Shown: in pieces, positions 48,605-59,200 of the stretch
How the letters are laid out: each line of letters starts with the position of its first letter
Position numbering within the stretch: position 1 is the first letter of the stretch
Source: Ectocarpus siliculosus
Taxonomy: Eukaryota > Sar > Phaeophyceae > Ectocarpales > Ectocarpaceae
Length of the DNA: 64,000 nt
Reading direction: 5' to 3'
NCBI GenBank assembly: GCA_000310025.1
Contig: FN648970.1
Location: 247,962-311,961, forward strand
Position numbers and translations under genes: made by a program
The notes under the pieces: model-generated
Told to the model about the DNA's origin: nothing
Seen by the model: the letters and a program-made list of their open reading frames with translations, nothing else
The model's database searches: none

Positions 48605-49279
48605 GTGCAACAGCTAGTGTTGCTCCCCGGTTTGGTCAGAACCGGATCCGGTTCTGAAAATACTCGGCCGATTCCGGGTCCACCAGTTGATACCCGGGTA
48701 TTTCGGCACCCGGGTACCCGGGTGTTTCCGGCGCCCCCAATGTGCACACACAGCACACAGCACGCAGCTTCACAGCCACCTCCCACACCTAGCCAGCCAC
48801 CAGCGTACGCGGTCCCGCTATTCCATGAGCCAGGAGGTAGCCTTCCCGGAAGTGAATCTAAGGCCCAGCGGTCGGCAGCAGCGGCACCCAGCCAAACGCC
48901 GCGCGCACGCGTGTCGTCATGCGCCAAGACGCCATCAGCCAAGGCGCGAAGTGCTACTGCGGCAGACGAGAGTGACAGCTCATCCGAGAAGAACGACTAT
49001 GGTGACGACCACGAGGAAGAGGAAGAGAAAGGCGAGAGTGACAGCAGTGACATGAAAGTGGAGGTAACTGGCATAACTAAAGGCGGCTCCTCCAGCTCTC
49101 CCCGTGGTGCTAGTCGCAGCAGCAGCGAAACGGAGAGGAGCGGCAACTCCGGCGGCGGCTCTGCCAAGCCTGCCGCCAAGCCTGCCGCCAAAAAGGCGAA
49201 GACGTCGAAGATCTGGGATGACTTCATCCTGGACGTGGACGCCAACTACGTGAAGTGGAAGCATTGCCCCACGGGGGGT
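48605..49279 (+). CDS. Acidic Ser-rich exon ending in a BED-finger-like motif (possible hAT remnant)
   Basis: An open frame with an acidic tract (SSSEKNDYGDDHEEEEEKGE), a Ser-rich segment, Lys/Ala repeats, then TSKIWDDFILDVDANYVKWKHC. That last stretch resembles the first half of a BED zinc finger, an N-terminal DNA-binding fold of many hAT transposases. Just upstream, TAGTGTTGCTCCCC at 48617 resembles hAT termini and is followed by repeated ACCCGGGTA words, as in subterminal binding repeats. The second Cys/His pair and a transposase core were not found, and the exact start and the donor near 49279 are guesses. It could instead be a host gene exon. Confidence 0.35.
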
Positions 49280-51854
49280 GTACTTGGTTCATGTGCTTGT
49301 ACATGGACGAGGTGCTACCACCAGCACGCTTCATGCGCCCTTTGCCCGGGGGGCAATGCTTGCACTTGCCAACATCATGTGTGTCCTTGCTGGACTGAAC
49401 CAGTATCTTCTTCGTCTATCCGCCGCGGCTTCCACAATCATCACTGTGGCGTTGGATCCGATAGCCAGGACACCAGCCGAGATGGTGCCTACTTCCATCT
49501 TTGCTGCGGTCGATTGTGCCTGCGCTGCAGACCGCCGCAGACCAACAGGATGATAGGTTCGTGCCGCTACACGCCTTGCCGGACCCCGATGAACAGGATG
49601 GAAAGGGTTTTCGCAACTCACGACGGTGACCAAGAACTCTGAAACCCAGGGCAACGGTGCGATCGCGCAAGCTGTCCCTTCCTCAAGCGCTGAACGAAAA
49701 TGCACTGTTTTTACCGAGACCATGCATCTCCAACAGCTAAGAAGGGTCCGGTCCGCTGTTGGCGGAGATTCCCTATCGGTCAAACCGACCCTTTTCCTCA
49801 AAAGAAAGTGTGGAAGGACACAAAATGTCTCACCCTTTCCCTGAGTGCCACCAAGGAGGCGATGCTGGGCAACGGCAGCTCTTCTCTGACGGGTGCGGTA
49901 CACCACAGTCTAGAGATACATGGTATGGTGGCGGTTGCTTTGCCCCGATCGACATATCGCGGGAGATCAAGGACCTCCCAAGAGCCAGAGGCTGCAGCAT
50001 TGGGCAGAGCGCTACTCCCCAACTGTCTGCACTGCACGCAGCCTTTGCGTCAGGCGGCGTCGGGGCACACTTGTGTCAAACGTGGTGGACATCGCGAGCC
50101 TCTGCCCACGTTCGCGAGAGACAACGGAAGCATTGGAACAAGACCGATTGCGTCAACGTGTACCGTGCCCGGTCGGGAGACGAGAGACACAGCGAACAAG
50201 GTGGCCACGCACGCATACCGCGTTCATCCATGGGCGTTCCCTCAGGGGGAGGACGCTCCTGCTACCACTGGCAGGGCCCTCACATCCGAAGTATTTGCTA
50301 TTGGGTACGGTACTCGTGATCAGCAGGTACAAGGGCGGTAGGTAGCTGATGGGACGGATAGCCTGGTGATATTTGGTAGGCAATGGAGGCGCCGCGTGTG
50401 TTTGGGTGTTTCTGTGGAGACTACTTGTCAAAAAGCCTGTATGTAGAAAATGCACCGATCGCACGCGTTTGCACCCGTTCTGTGTGTACACCAGTATCGG
50501 AATGATGGGTTTTTCTAAGGTTACGGCGTGAAAGCATGCACCACTACTGCTGCTGTGTCCACTCCTGATAAGACGTCCTTTCACCCGGGATCACTTGGGT
50601 CTCGTCTATTTGGGGGTAGAATGTGCCTATTCACTGCGACGTAGAACCATGTTGTGGAACCCGTCTGTTAGATCCAACCTATGCCCCTCCGTCTCACACA
50701 ATCCGTGGCTACCGGTTGAGTACAAGCAAGAGAGTCTCCCCCGCCTGATACTGAAAATTTCGAACAAGGACATGGAGCAACATGCCTTTCGCAGGATACC
50801 CTTTGAACCCAACGCACCTGTGTTCGGTACAATCTCGGCAAGAGTTGCCATGTGTGATGCATTTTCCGGACATCACAGTGTACTCTTGTCTGAGCGTCGT
50901 GTACAATCATAGCTCTTTTCGTCTCTTCGACCTGGTCGCTTTCGTTGCAGGCGCGTGCTGGCACGGTGAAGAGCAACAGCGACGGACTTCCATCTCAAAT
51001 TAAGGGCGCTGAAGCCATTTGGAGATTCCTACCATCGGAGTATGGATCAACCCGGCGGTGAGCGTAACGCCTGGTGCATGCTGGATCAACGTCCCCCGTA
51101 CTTGACGGGGACACCACTTCGCACAAGGTCATAACCCGATATTACACCGGCTGTGGAACACGACGAGGGAACACATGGCATCCCGGCGAGCCCTTCGCAC
51201 TCTTGTGGATGCAGCCGGTTGCGAGGCCTCGGTGTGCAAGGTGCTCCGCAGTACACAAGGAAGCGTTGCAGGCGCTTTACTGGTGGCGTGTTTGGGGTGG
51301 GGGTATGTGTTGTTGCTGTTGTTGTAGCTTTCAGCGGCGAATGCCTCGCGCATTGGTTTCGTTGAAAACCATCACGAGATCCAGAAGACTGCACATTTCT
51401 TTCTGGGAAAAGAGGTCACCATGTTCACAACCAATGACTCGTATTTCTTGCCGCAGCCGGTGAAGGCGCGCAATGAAGTGGTAGAAAGCAGAGAGGTGTC
51501 GGGTCGCGAGCGGTGCAACAACCCCCAGTCCTCCTCTTCGTACGTATGCGCGCGGTTATTGCGCAGCACATGCCCAGCTCGGACTGAAAAAGCGAGACCA
51601 GCGCCTGCAATAAACCCTCGCTCCGAATGACTGCACATGTTTAAAAAAAATTTCGACGTTGTCTGACCCGCGACACCGCGGCACACGCACGGGAGACTGC
51701 AATACATTCAATATCAGGGCCCCACCCAAATCACACCGTACGGACAACGTGAGACCCATCAAGCCTTTCGTAGTACCAGCTGAAAATCAGCACGACACAC
51801 TGCAGTTCAGTGCACTGACACCAACAACCGCCACCATCATATCCCACCGCGCCA

Positions 51855-54800
51855 TCAATCACTGGGTTTTTCGAGAGCTGCTTGCAGCTTGCTCCAAGCC
51901 GGACTGTGGCTGTAGCTTCCCCGTCGTCCCCCTTTCACGAGGGCCACGACTAGCCTGGTCTTGAGCTTCCGGGCCGTAACCCCTGCCACAACGCCGCTCA
52001 ACCTCTGGAGGTCAATCGTGTGAAGGCCGTACTCCCTGAAGCGATTTCGTGGGTAAGAGTGCGTGTGGGATATGAAGTGAGAGGGGGTTGCGATGTACCT
52101 TTATGATTATTCACGTCAACAATGAGCGCTTTGACTGCGGCTTCGCGATGGGCTCCGGATCAACAACGGGCAATCGCGTCGAAACTACACTGGATCCCAC
52201 TACACACGAAGTTGTGTTTCCTCAAAAGCGCCCTCCATTAAACCGGAGAGCAGCTCCTAAAGAAGAGCATATGACTATGTCCAAACAAAGAGGACCTCCG
52301 CCCTAGTGAAACTCACAGCAATACGAAGGGCGCCTCGTTCAAGATACTACTGTCAATTAAGCAAACAACACATCACAGGCTCCGCGCGGGAGAACATGCA
52401 TACCTGCTGTCGATGGACATTCGGAACCGCCGAGAGCCCCACTCTATCTCTATCTCTTCCACGTCCACCTTGGCCCACTCCCACTCGGATTGCCGAAATG
52501 TGAGCCGGACTTCCTCGCCGTAGTCTTCCCAAGAGTAGGACGAAATTTGTTGAGGCCGGCGACGCCGCGTGGTCACCGGAGGGGAAGACGCGGACGAACT
52601 TCCGTTGGGTCTTGCGCCGTTGGGTGCGGAGGTGGTATCGCCCTGTTGTTGACACGCCGGGATCGTTTGCACGCGACGAGTGGGTGGAGGAACGGCATGG
52701 GCATACTATGTGGAATGTTTTCACTCCGTACAGGAGGAGCAAGATGAAAAGCGATTGGTGTGTTGTTAAGAGAAGGCTTTGCGGGCCAGATCAAGGGCAG
52801 AGTGCAACCTGCATGCGGAAATCAAGGCGGCACTGCATCACTCGCAGACCTATCTCAGAACTTGAGGTAGTACCAATCCACCGCAGAAATAACTGGTCAG
52901 CTATGCATGGAGTCTAGGATCTCAGTCCTTGTGACAAAAACGTGCTACAGATTTGCATTGACAGCTTCTGACACGAGCCTTCCTTCACCGAATTACATTG
53001 TTGCATGTTGAACCAGTAGCTCAGCTTATGAAACGATCAAGCAAACAACACCGGCAAAACCAGAGCGAACGTAAGTGCTTGCGACCATTGTTTCAGCACA
53101 ACTCGATCCTCACACATCCTAGCTGGAGATGCTGCGATCTCCGTGGTTGATTTGAATGCAGCAGGTACTCAAGTAGCGCTCTGTTTCTGGGTGCTATATG
53201 CGTGGATCAATACAAATCCGGGAGCTACACCAGAAACCGAGCTAGCGTTTGCCACGCGTAGAGCTCGATGAAAGCGGACCCGCTTCCAAACTGCGCAAGG
53301 GCGGAACTGCTGTAGCATGTCACAAGGGCTTGGATCCTACAGGCCTGCGATTCGTGCAGCGCCGCCATGACTCCCGGGGGCTCAACAGAAATACCGTAGA
53401 CTACTGAAACAAAGATTTCAGTGTCACCAGTGCAACGTCTGCCAAACTCTGGAAGATAATCGACACGACGCAATGGGGACTCACGGGTCGCGATGAAGAT
53501 GATCGGAGGGAGTGTGAAATACGGTTCACACCTAGGAGTTGGAAGAGGAGCATGGCGACTTTCTTCAGAAACTTGCGCTGAGAGTTGAACGCTGACGAAC
53601 GAACAAAGGGGATGAGACCGCTCCTCATGCCCAAGAACAAGTAAACCCACGACGTCGCCCAAAATTACCTCTATTTGCAAAAATGCGCCGGATTGTACAA
53701 GGACGCCCATATTTTGCCTTGCACAAGACAACGCCCGACAAGAAATCGAGTTTGACCGACAACCAACAACGAAAAGGACAAATGACAGGACGTTTCAATT
53801 AAAACAGTTACACGAGAGGTTCTGCACTGCTGTTCTTGTGCATACTTACTTTGCTGAGCAGTTTCGGGCCATTCATTTGGTAATCTTCTGGGGCGAGCTC
53901 CTTCATGGTGATGTGGTGAGCGAAGTAGTAACCCAGATCTCCCTTCTGCTTGCTCTGCTCCCACTTGCTGCTTGCCGCGGCTCGTCGGTCCCCCTGTCCT
54001 GTTGACGAAGAGGATGACCCCCATCCGCCGCCATTCGAGCCCTCCGTGAAAGAATCCTACTTGCACAAGTGGAAAAGGTAATCAGCGCTCATCATGCGTA
54101 TTGATCATCATGCAGAGGGAGACTCGAGAGCAACGGTGACGATTGTGCGTCAATGCCCCGACAACAATGGTTCAAACGGGTGTCTTAGACATGTGCTATA
54201 TATACATATATATCCATACACATACGATCGTCGTGACATGTCAGCCGCGCTTAAAGTTTACCTCCCGGGCCAACCAGCCGGCGGCCGGCTGACACCTATG
54301 GTTGAGGGGGGTCTGACCACATGTGCGCAACAAGAGGGAGGAGTTCAATTTATCTCTAATACTTCATTGGAATGAAAGTCGTGAAACAGCCACTTCTGGC
54401 GGCTAAGTTAGGTGCGCAGATTTTATCAATGACTCTCCATACTGCTGGTGGTATCCATGGTGTTGCTGTGGGCCCTCCTCACCCTGGACGTGCGAGGCCT
54501 CATCCAATGCACTCCTTACATCAAGTGATCGACAACGGTGTCAAGAATACGGAGTTGATATTTTTCACCACGGTGATCATTTGCCTAGGCATGTGGCCGC
54601 GGCGTAAACGTTTCACGCCGCGGCGATATACCCAGCGGCGAGGACCTCCTGCCTCGGGGGCAGGAGGCCTCATTCAATCCTCGTTCTCCTCTTTGTGCGT
54701 GATCTCACGGTTATTACTCGGGGTGATATGCCCACGGGCTTCGTGATGTAGTCCGGCGGGCGGAACCGCCGGGTGTGGTATCTAACGTGAACCACGTGAT

Positions 54801-55471
54801 AAATCGGCCAGTGCGCTTGGATTTCAAAAATGGTATGGACCTTTATCAACCAAGCAAAGGGTGTGTCTTCTTGAAGGGTGTGTAAGGCGTGGGGTTTCTC
54901 AGGAGGGGATGGTTTCTTGTACAAGTACAGGGTACGCTCGGTTCCTGTTGTGCGGAGAGATTCTTACAGCGTCACCCACCTACAGCAGTAAGAAAGTAAC
55001 AGCGATAGCCGCAAAAGAGCCCTATTCTGTCCACCTACGACCATCGACCCAATGCAGCAATTATCTCACACACCACAATCGTGACCACGACCATTTTATT
55101 TCGAACCCTGATTCAGGGCTACAGCAGACAGCCAAAGACAGCGGAAACTCCCCCCTCTACCCTCCGCGTTCGCCAAAAAATCTCAAATCTCTTACGCATA
55201 CGATTATTTGAACGAAAACCAAACGAGACAGCGCGACCAAGACACCAAGACGGGAGTTTAGAAGCAAGAAACCCTATTCCTTCACCTGCATGCATACAGC
55301 TCGAATGCCTGGAGTGTGCGCCAGTGGTTTCTTGCTGCCGCTCGTGCCGGCGCCGCCGCTGCTTCTACCCTCGCTCATGCCGCGGAACCACCAGAGCAGG
55401 AGGGCGGCAAGCGCTGCTGCGAGAGCGATACATGCAAGCACCTCGCGCTGGAAGTGTTCCAAAAGCAGCAT
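51855..55471 (-). CDS. Membrane-anchored CS (p23-like) domain protein, 4 exons, complete
   Basis: Exons 55286-55471, 53850-54056, 52404-52642 and 51855-52035 join in frame at GT-AG sites to give 270 residues plus stop. The ATG at 55471 is followed by LLLEHFQREVLACIALAAAL and more hydrophobics, then WWFRG, a single N-terminal membrane anchor. Exon 2 is Ser/Gly-rich and ends GYYFAHHITMKELAPEDYQM. Exon 3 has ISSYSWEDYGEEVRLTF and WGSRRFRMSI, and exon 4 has YGLHTIDLQRLSG and KTRLVVALVK: the beta-strand pattern of a CS domain of the p23/CacyBP/SGT1 type, usually a co-chaperone or adaptor fold. Target partners and organelle are unknown. It is divergent to the MYB gene. Exons two and three flank a 1.2-kb intron in which an extra exon cannot be ruled out. 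Confidence 0.8.
54596..54772. other. Cluster of three strong GC-rich hairpins in an intron
   Basis: Hairpin 1 (54596-54624): arms GCCGCGGCGT/ACGCCGCGGC around AAACGTTTC, itself palindromic. Hairpin 2 (54645-54667): arms CCTCCTGCC/GGCAGGAGG. Hairpin 3 (54753-54772): arms CCGGCGG/CCGCCGG. They lie in intron 1 of the CS-domain gene, with no obvious open frame. A transposon terminus or a structured RNA are both possible. Confidence 0.6.
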
Positions 55472-56276
55472 AGCACCACCCCCTCTCTGCTTCCGCCAGG
55501 ATTGCACCAAGAAGGGATTCTAAGTACCCCAAAACTACAGCAGCACGAGCAGAGCGCCTTCAAGTCGCTCGGTTTCCGCTCAGCGCTCAGCGGCAAACCA
55601 ACGTTCAATTTCGCCGCTTTTTGGTACAGGGGATGGGCTCGATTCGCCCCCCCCCCCCTTCAAATCCCTCGTCCCGCTCTTTGCGATGCTGACAAACGCA
55701 CCACGACCCGCGCTTGTAAGAACACCTCAGGCGACGCTCAACGGGTGCTCGAGGTCAGGGCCAGAAAAACCGAGACATCTCCGAGACAACCACCAGAACA
55801 GAGAGTGCTGCATGAGCCCAGGTGAGACTGGGCTGTCGCTCTCTCCCTCTCCGTCGCAGCCACCCCAGGGACGAGTCGTTTTTGTGTTTTCAATTTTTTG
55901 TTCAGGGGGATAGTGCCGACGTGGCACTGAATCCAAAATGGTCTTTTACCGAGTCGAGGGGCATGCCGCCGACCAGCCCAGTGCATGACCTCCGGCGTGT
56001 GTCGCCGCCGTCCCGTTCCATCCTCCCCGGCTTCGGCGAGCCCTCGCGCTCGGGGGCATCGGGAGGAGGACAGAGAAACCAACAGGATAAGAAGTAACAA
56101 GTCGTTTGGAAGGTTGACCTTTTTTCTCGGTTTAGTTGACCTTTTTTTCACAAGCTTCTATCTGATTTTTTTCTGCTCGTCTCTCTGCGTCCACACGCGC
56201 CTTCAGCTTGACCACAGGGGGCAGACAGCGACGCAAGCCGGGAGAGGGAGGGGGGCGTGTGGTGAGGGCCACACAT
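55472..56276. promoter_or_regulatory. Divergent upstream region of CS and MYB genes
   Basis: About 0.8 kb separates the two start codons on opposite strands, so both promoters and 5' leaders should lie here. I see no clear TATA box. Overlapping open frames here look spurious. Confidence 0.5.
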
Positions 56277-59200
56277 ATGAGCCTGGAAACCAGCAGCAGG
56301 ATCCTCCGTGCTGTGTCTCCCGGCGGGGTTTCGCCCGCGGTGTGGAGCGAGTTTTCGCGCGGTTACCAAGCGCTGTCTCCTGACGAAACGCGATCCTCTA
56401 ATATGTGCGTTAGAGCCGGCGCGACGATGTCCACGAAACGTCAGGGCTACCAAACAAAGACCGAGGCGACGGAGCCGCAGCCGACACAGCAGCAGCTCTT
56501 CCGCCAGCTGGGGCCTTCCATCGAAGGTGTCGATAGGGTCGGCGGGGGGCGGCGAGACCCCGACTTCGGCGGCTCGCACGGCCAGCACCAGCACCACGGC
56601 TGGCCGCCTCTGCAGCAGCAACAGCACCAGCACCAGCAGCCCCAACAACATCATCAGCAACCGCCTCCACACCATCACAACGGCAGCAGCGATGACACCG
56701 CCGCAGCCGCAGCCGCCGCAGCCGCAGCCGCCGCTGGAGGTGGATTAGATAACCCGAGGCTCAAGCGCAACAAGCCCGTCAAGTGGAGTGCGGAGGAGGA
56801 TCGTAGGCTCCGAGACGCTGTTGTCAGGGTGAGTGAAATAAATGATATAGATCGCTATCCCCTCATCCTGCGTGCGTGCGCATATCCCCTGCGGGAGAGC
56901 CAGCGAGAAAAGCTGCGGAATCTATTTACATATAAGGTGTTGAAGGTGGTTTGTGCTGGCACATGCTACATGCTGCTGCTGTAGACCCACGTCGATCACC
57001 TTTGTAAAGGCGATGTTTCTTTTTCGCCATCGACGAAGCTAACAACAGCATTGCTGCTGTGGGTTGCAGATCTCTCATGTCCTGCTCCATACTGCTGGCG
57101 AATGACTATTGCTGCCGCCGGCGGGCAGCGCGCCCCGCTGCCGCTCTTTTTTTCGTATTTTTTATGCCCGGTTTGATTTTTGTTGTCGTTTTTTCCGCCG
57201 GGCCTTTTCCCAAACCCCGCCCCCCCCACGGCACTGCAAGTATTATTTGTGATTTTTGTCCAGAAACATGCAACACATGTGGTGTAAACGTGGCCGGCTG
57301 TTGGTCGCACGAAGGTTTGTGAGGGATCTTTAGGGTTACCTCACACATTTTCCGTCTCTGCTGTGTGGTCCCGGTGGGGGGGGGCGTGGGAGTTTCGTGC
57401 GAGAGAGCGGAGGAAGGAGCTCTGCGGGGTTTCTGTGTGTGCGGTATATATGTGTGTGTGCAGGCAGCAGCATGTCACTGCCGGCGTGATTCCGATAGAA
57501 CGTACATGTAGAAGAACTTAAAACGCGCAGGCACGACGCGACGGGGCGCCCAGCACGGGTGTGCAGTTGTTATCGTTATTCTCACATGGTGCCTGCCTTC
57601 TTTTCCAAGAACCGCGCGGGCACGCATGTCACGACTAGTATATATACCGTTTGTGTGCATAGCGCACTACCATGGAGTTCATACGTCAGCAAGTGATGCA
57701 CGGGAAACGTTGTTGAGTCGATATATCTGTGTATCTGCCTCTGAGTAAAGCTATTGTTTTCTCTGTCATGTTATTTGGATTTGGAGATATCGTTCACAGG
57801 GACAGAACCGACGCGAGGCCTCTCCCCTTTTCATCCGCACTCTTGAGGGGTTAGTATTCTTTCTGGAGGGCGTACGGTTTTTTTTTTCGTCCGATTTTTT
57901 AATCCGTATTCGAAAAATACATGAAAAAGTACATGCGAACGAGTTTTTTTTTTCACTTGCTGGACCGGACTGCCAGCTACGGCAGGGAACGAGGGAAACA
58001 AGGTTTAATGTCAGTATTTCGAATTCGAATTCTTATCTACGAAATTACAAATATGTTCAAGGTCACTGAGGCCGTGTACCTTTACCTTTGAACGAGGAGT
58101 TGTGCCCCGAACTTTTGTTATCCTTAATAAAATATAATAAGCGACAGAGAACAGAGAACGCACCAGTGTTCGAGATAATATCGTAGTCGAAGGGCTCTCG
58201 TTGGACCACGTGAATCCACGTGGTTTCTCATGAAACAGACACCCTACGCGTGTACTATTCCTGCACGGAAGGAAGACTTCCACGTAGCGTAGCGCTATTG
58301 GGTTGCAGCCTGGACATGCGGTAGCCCCAAAAACTTACTTTGTGCGGTCCAACTACATGGTACAGCAAGAAGGACGAATGAGGGAGTGGAGTTTTTTTCT
58401 CATCATGTGGTTCCGTATTGAAGGTTCCCCCAACCCCGCGCGCCCCGATGGCCTTGCGCGACGATGTTCCTCTACATATATCGGGTATGGCGAGCAGTTC
58501 TCTGAAGCGCGTTGGAAGGACATCGCTAGTCTGGTGGAGACGCGCAATCACGTTCAGTGCTTGCAGCGGTGGAAAAAGGTGGGTGCTGATTAGGTCCGAA
58601 AGGTCTTGTTTGTTTGTACATTGCATACGTACACACACAAGCGAACGCACGCGCGTTGTTGCATCGCCTGGCTTCCTGACTTCTTTTTTTTAAGACGAAT
58701 GAATGCATCTCTTGCACAGGTGAAGACTCCGGGATAGTTTTTCCACATGCGGAATGTTGTCCGCGATGGCAGAGAATTTCGTGGCCCAGTAGCGCCCGTG
58801 TACTCCTCGCCATCATTGGTTCTACTCGTCTATTCGCCGTGCATGTGTTTGTTGTACAATTGGGCAAACATGTCAACTCGCACCTCGTGATAGATTTGAG
58901 ATCGACACCCCTGTTTCTGCCGCATGGCCTGTTTGATTGTTTTTTGCGTTGTTTCCTCCCTTTGTGCCACCCACGGCGGCCCGGCGGATCGCAGGTTCTG
59001 AAGCCGGGGCTCGTCAAGGGGCAGTGGAGCGCCGAAGAGGATGACCGGCTGGTGGGACTGGTGGAGAAGGGGTTCCGTAACTGGGGACAGGTAACCATTG
59101 TCATGCGGTCCCCTGCAGAATGTACCAAGCAGCATGTTGACAGGGTCGATTTTCCAGCGTGGGGATGCACGTGAATGGCCATGAATAGTTGCGCGGCATG

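Larger units (their letters stand above)
45498..51854. other. Mostly non-genic stretch between PPR and CS genes
   Basis: Contains any missing 5' exon of the PPR gene, MITE copy D, the BED-like exon at 48.6-49.3 kb and the 3' flank of the CS gene. Other open frames (for example around 46.6 and 49.7-50.3 kb) have neither family resemblance nor splice partners, so I leave them uncalled. Confidence 0.5.

Noticed and set aside
53225-53731. 168-residue minus-strand open frame in a CS-gene intron
   Set aside because: Exons 53850-54056 and 52404-52642 already join in phase 0; no family resemblance, though an extra exon cannot be excluded.
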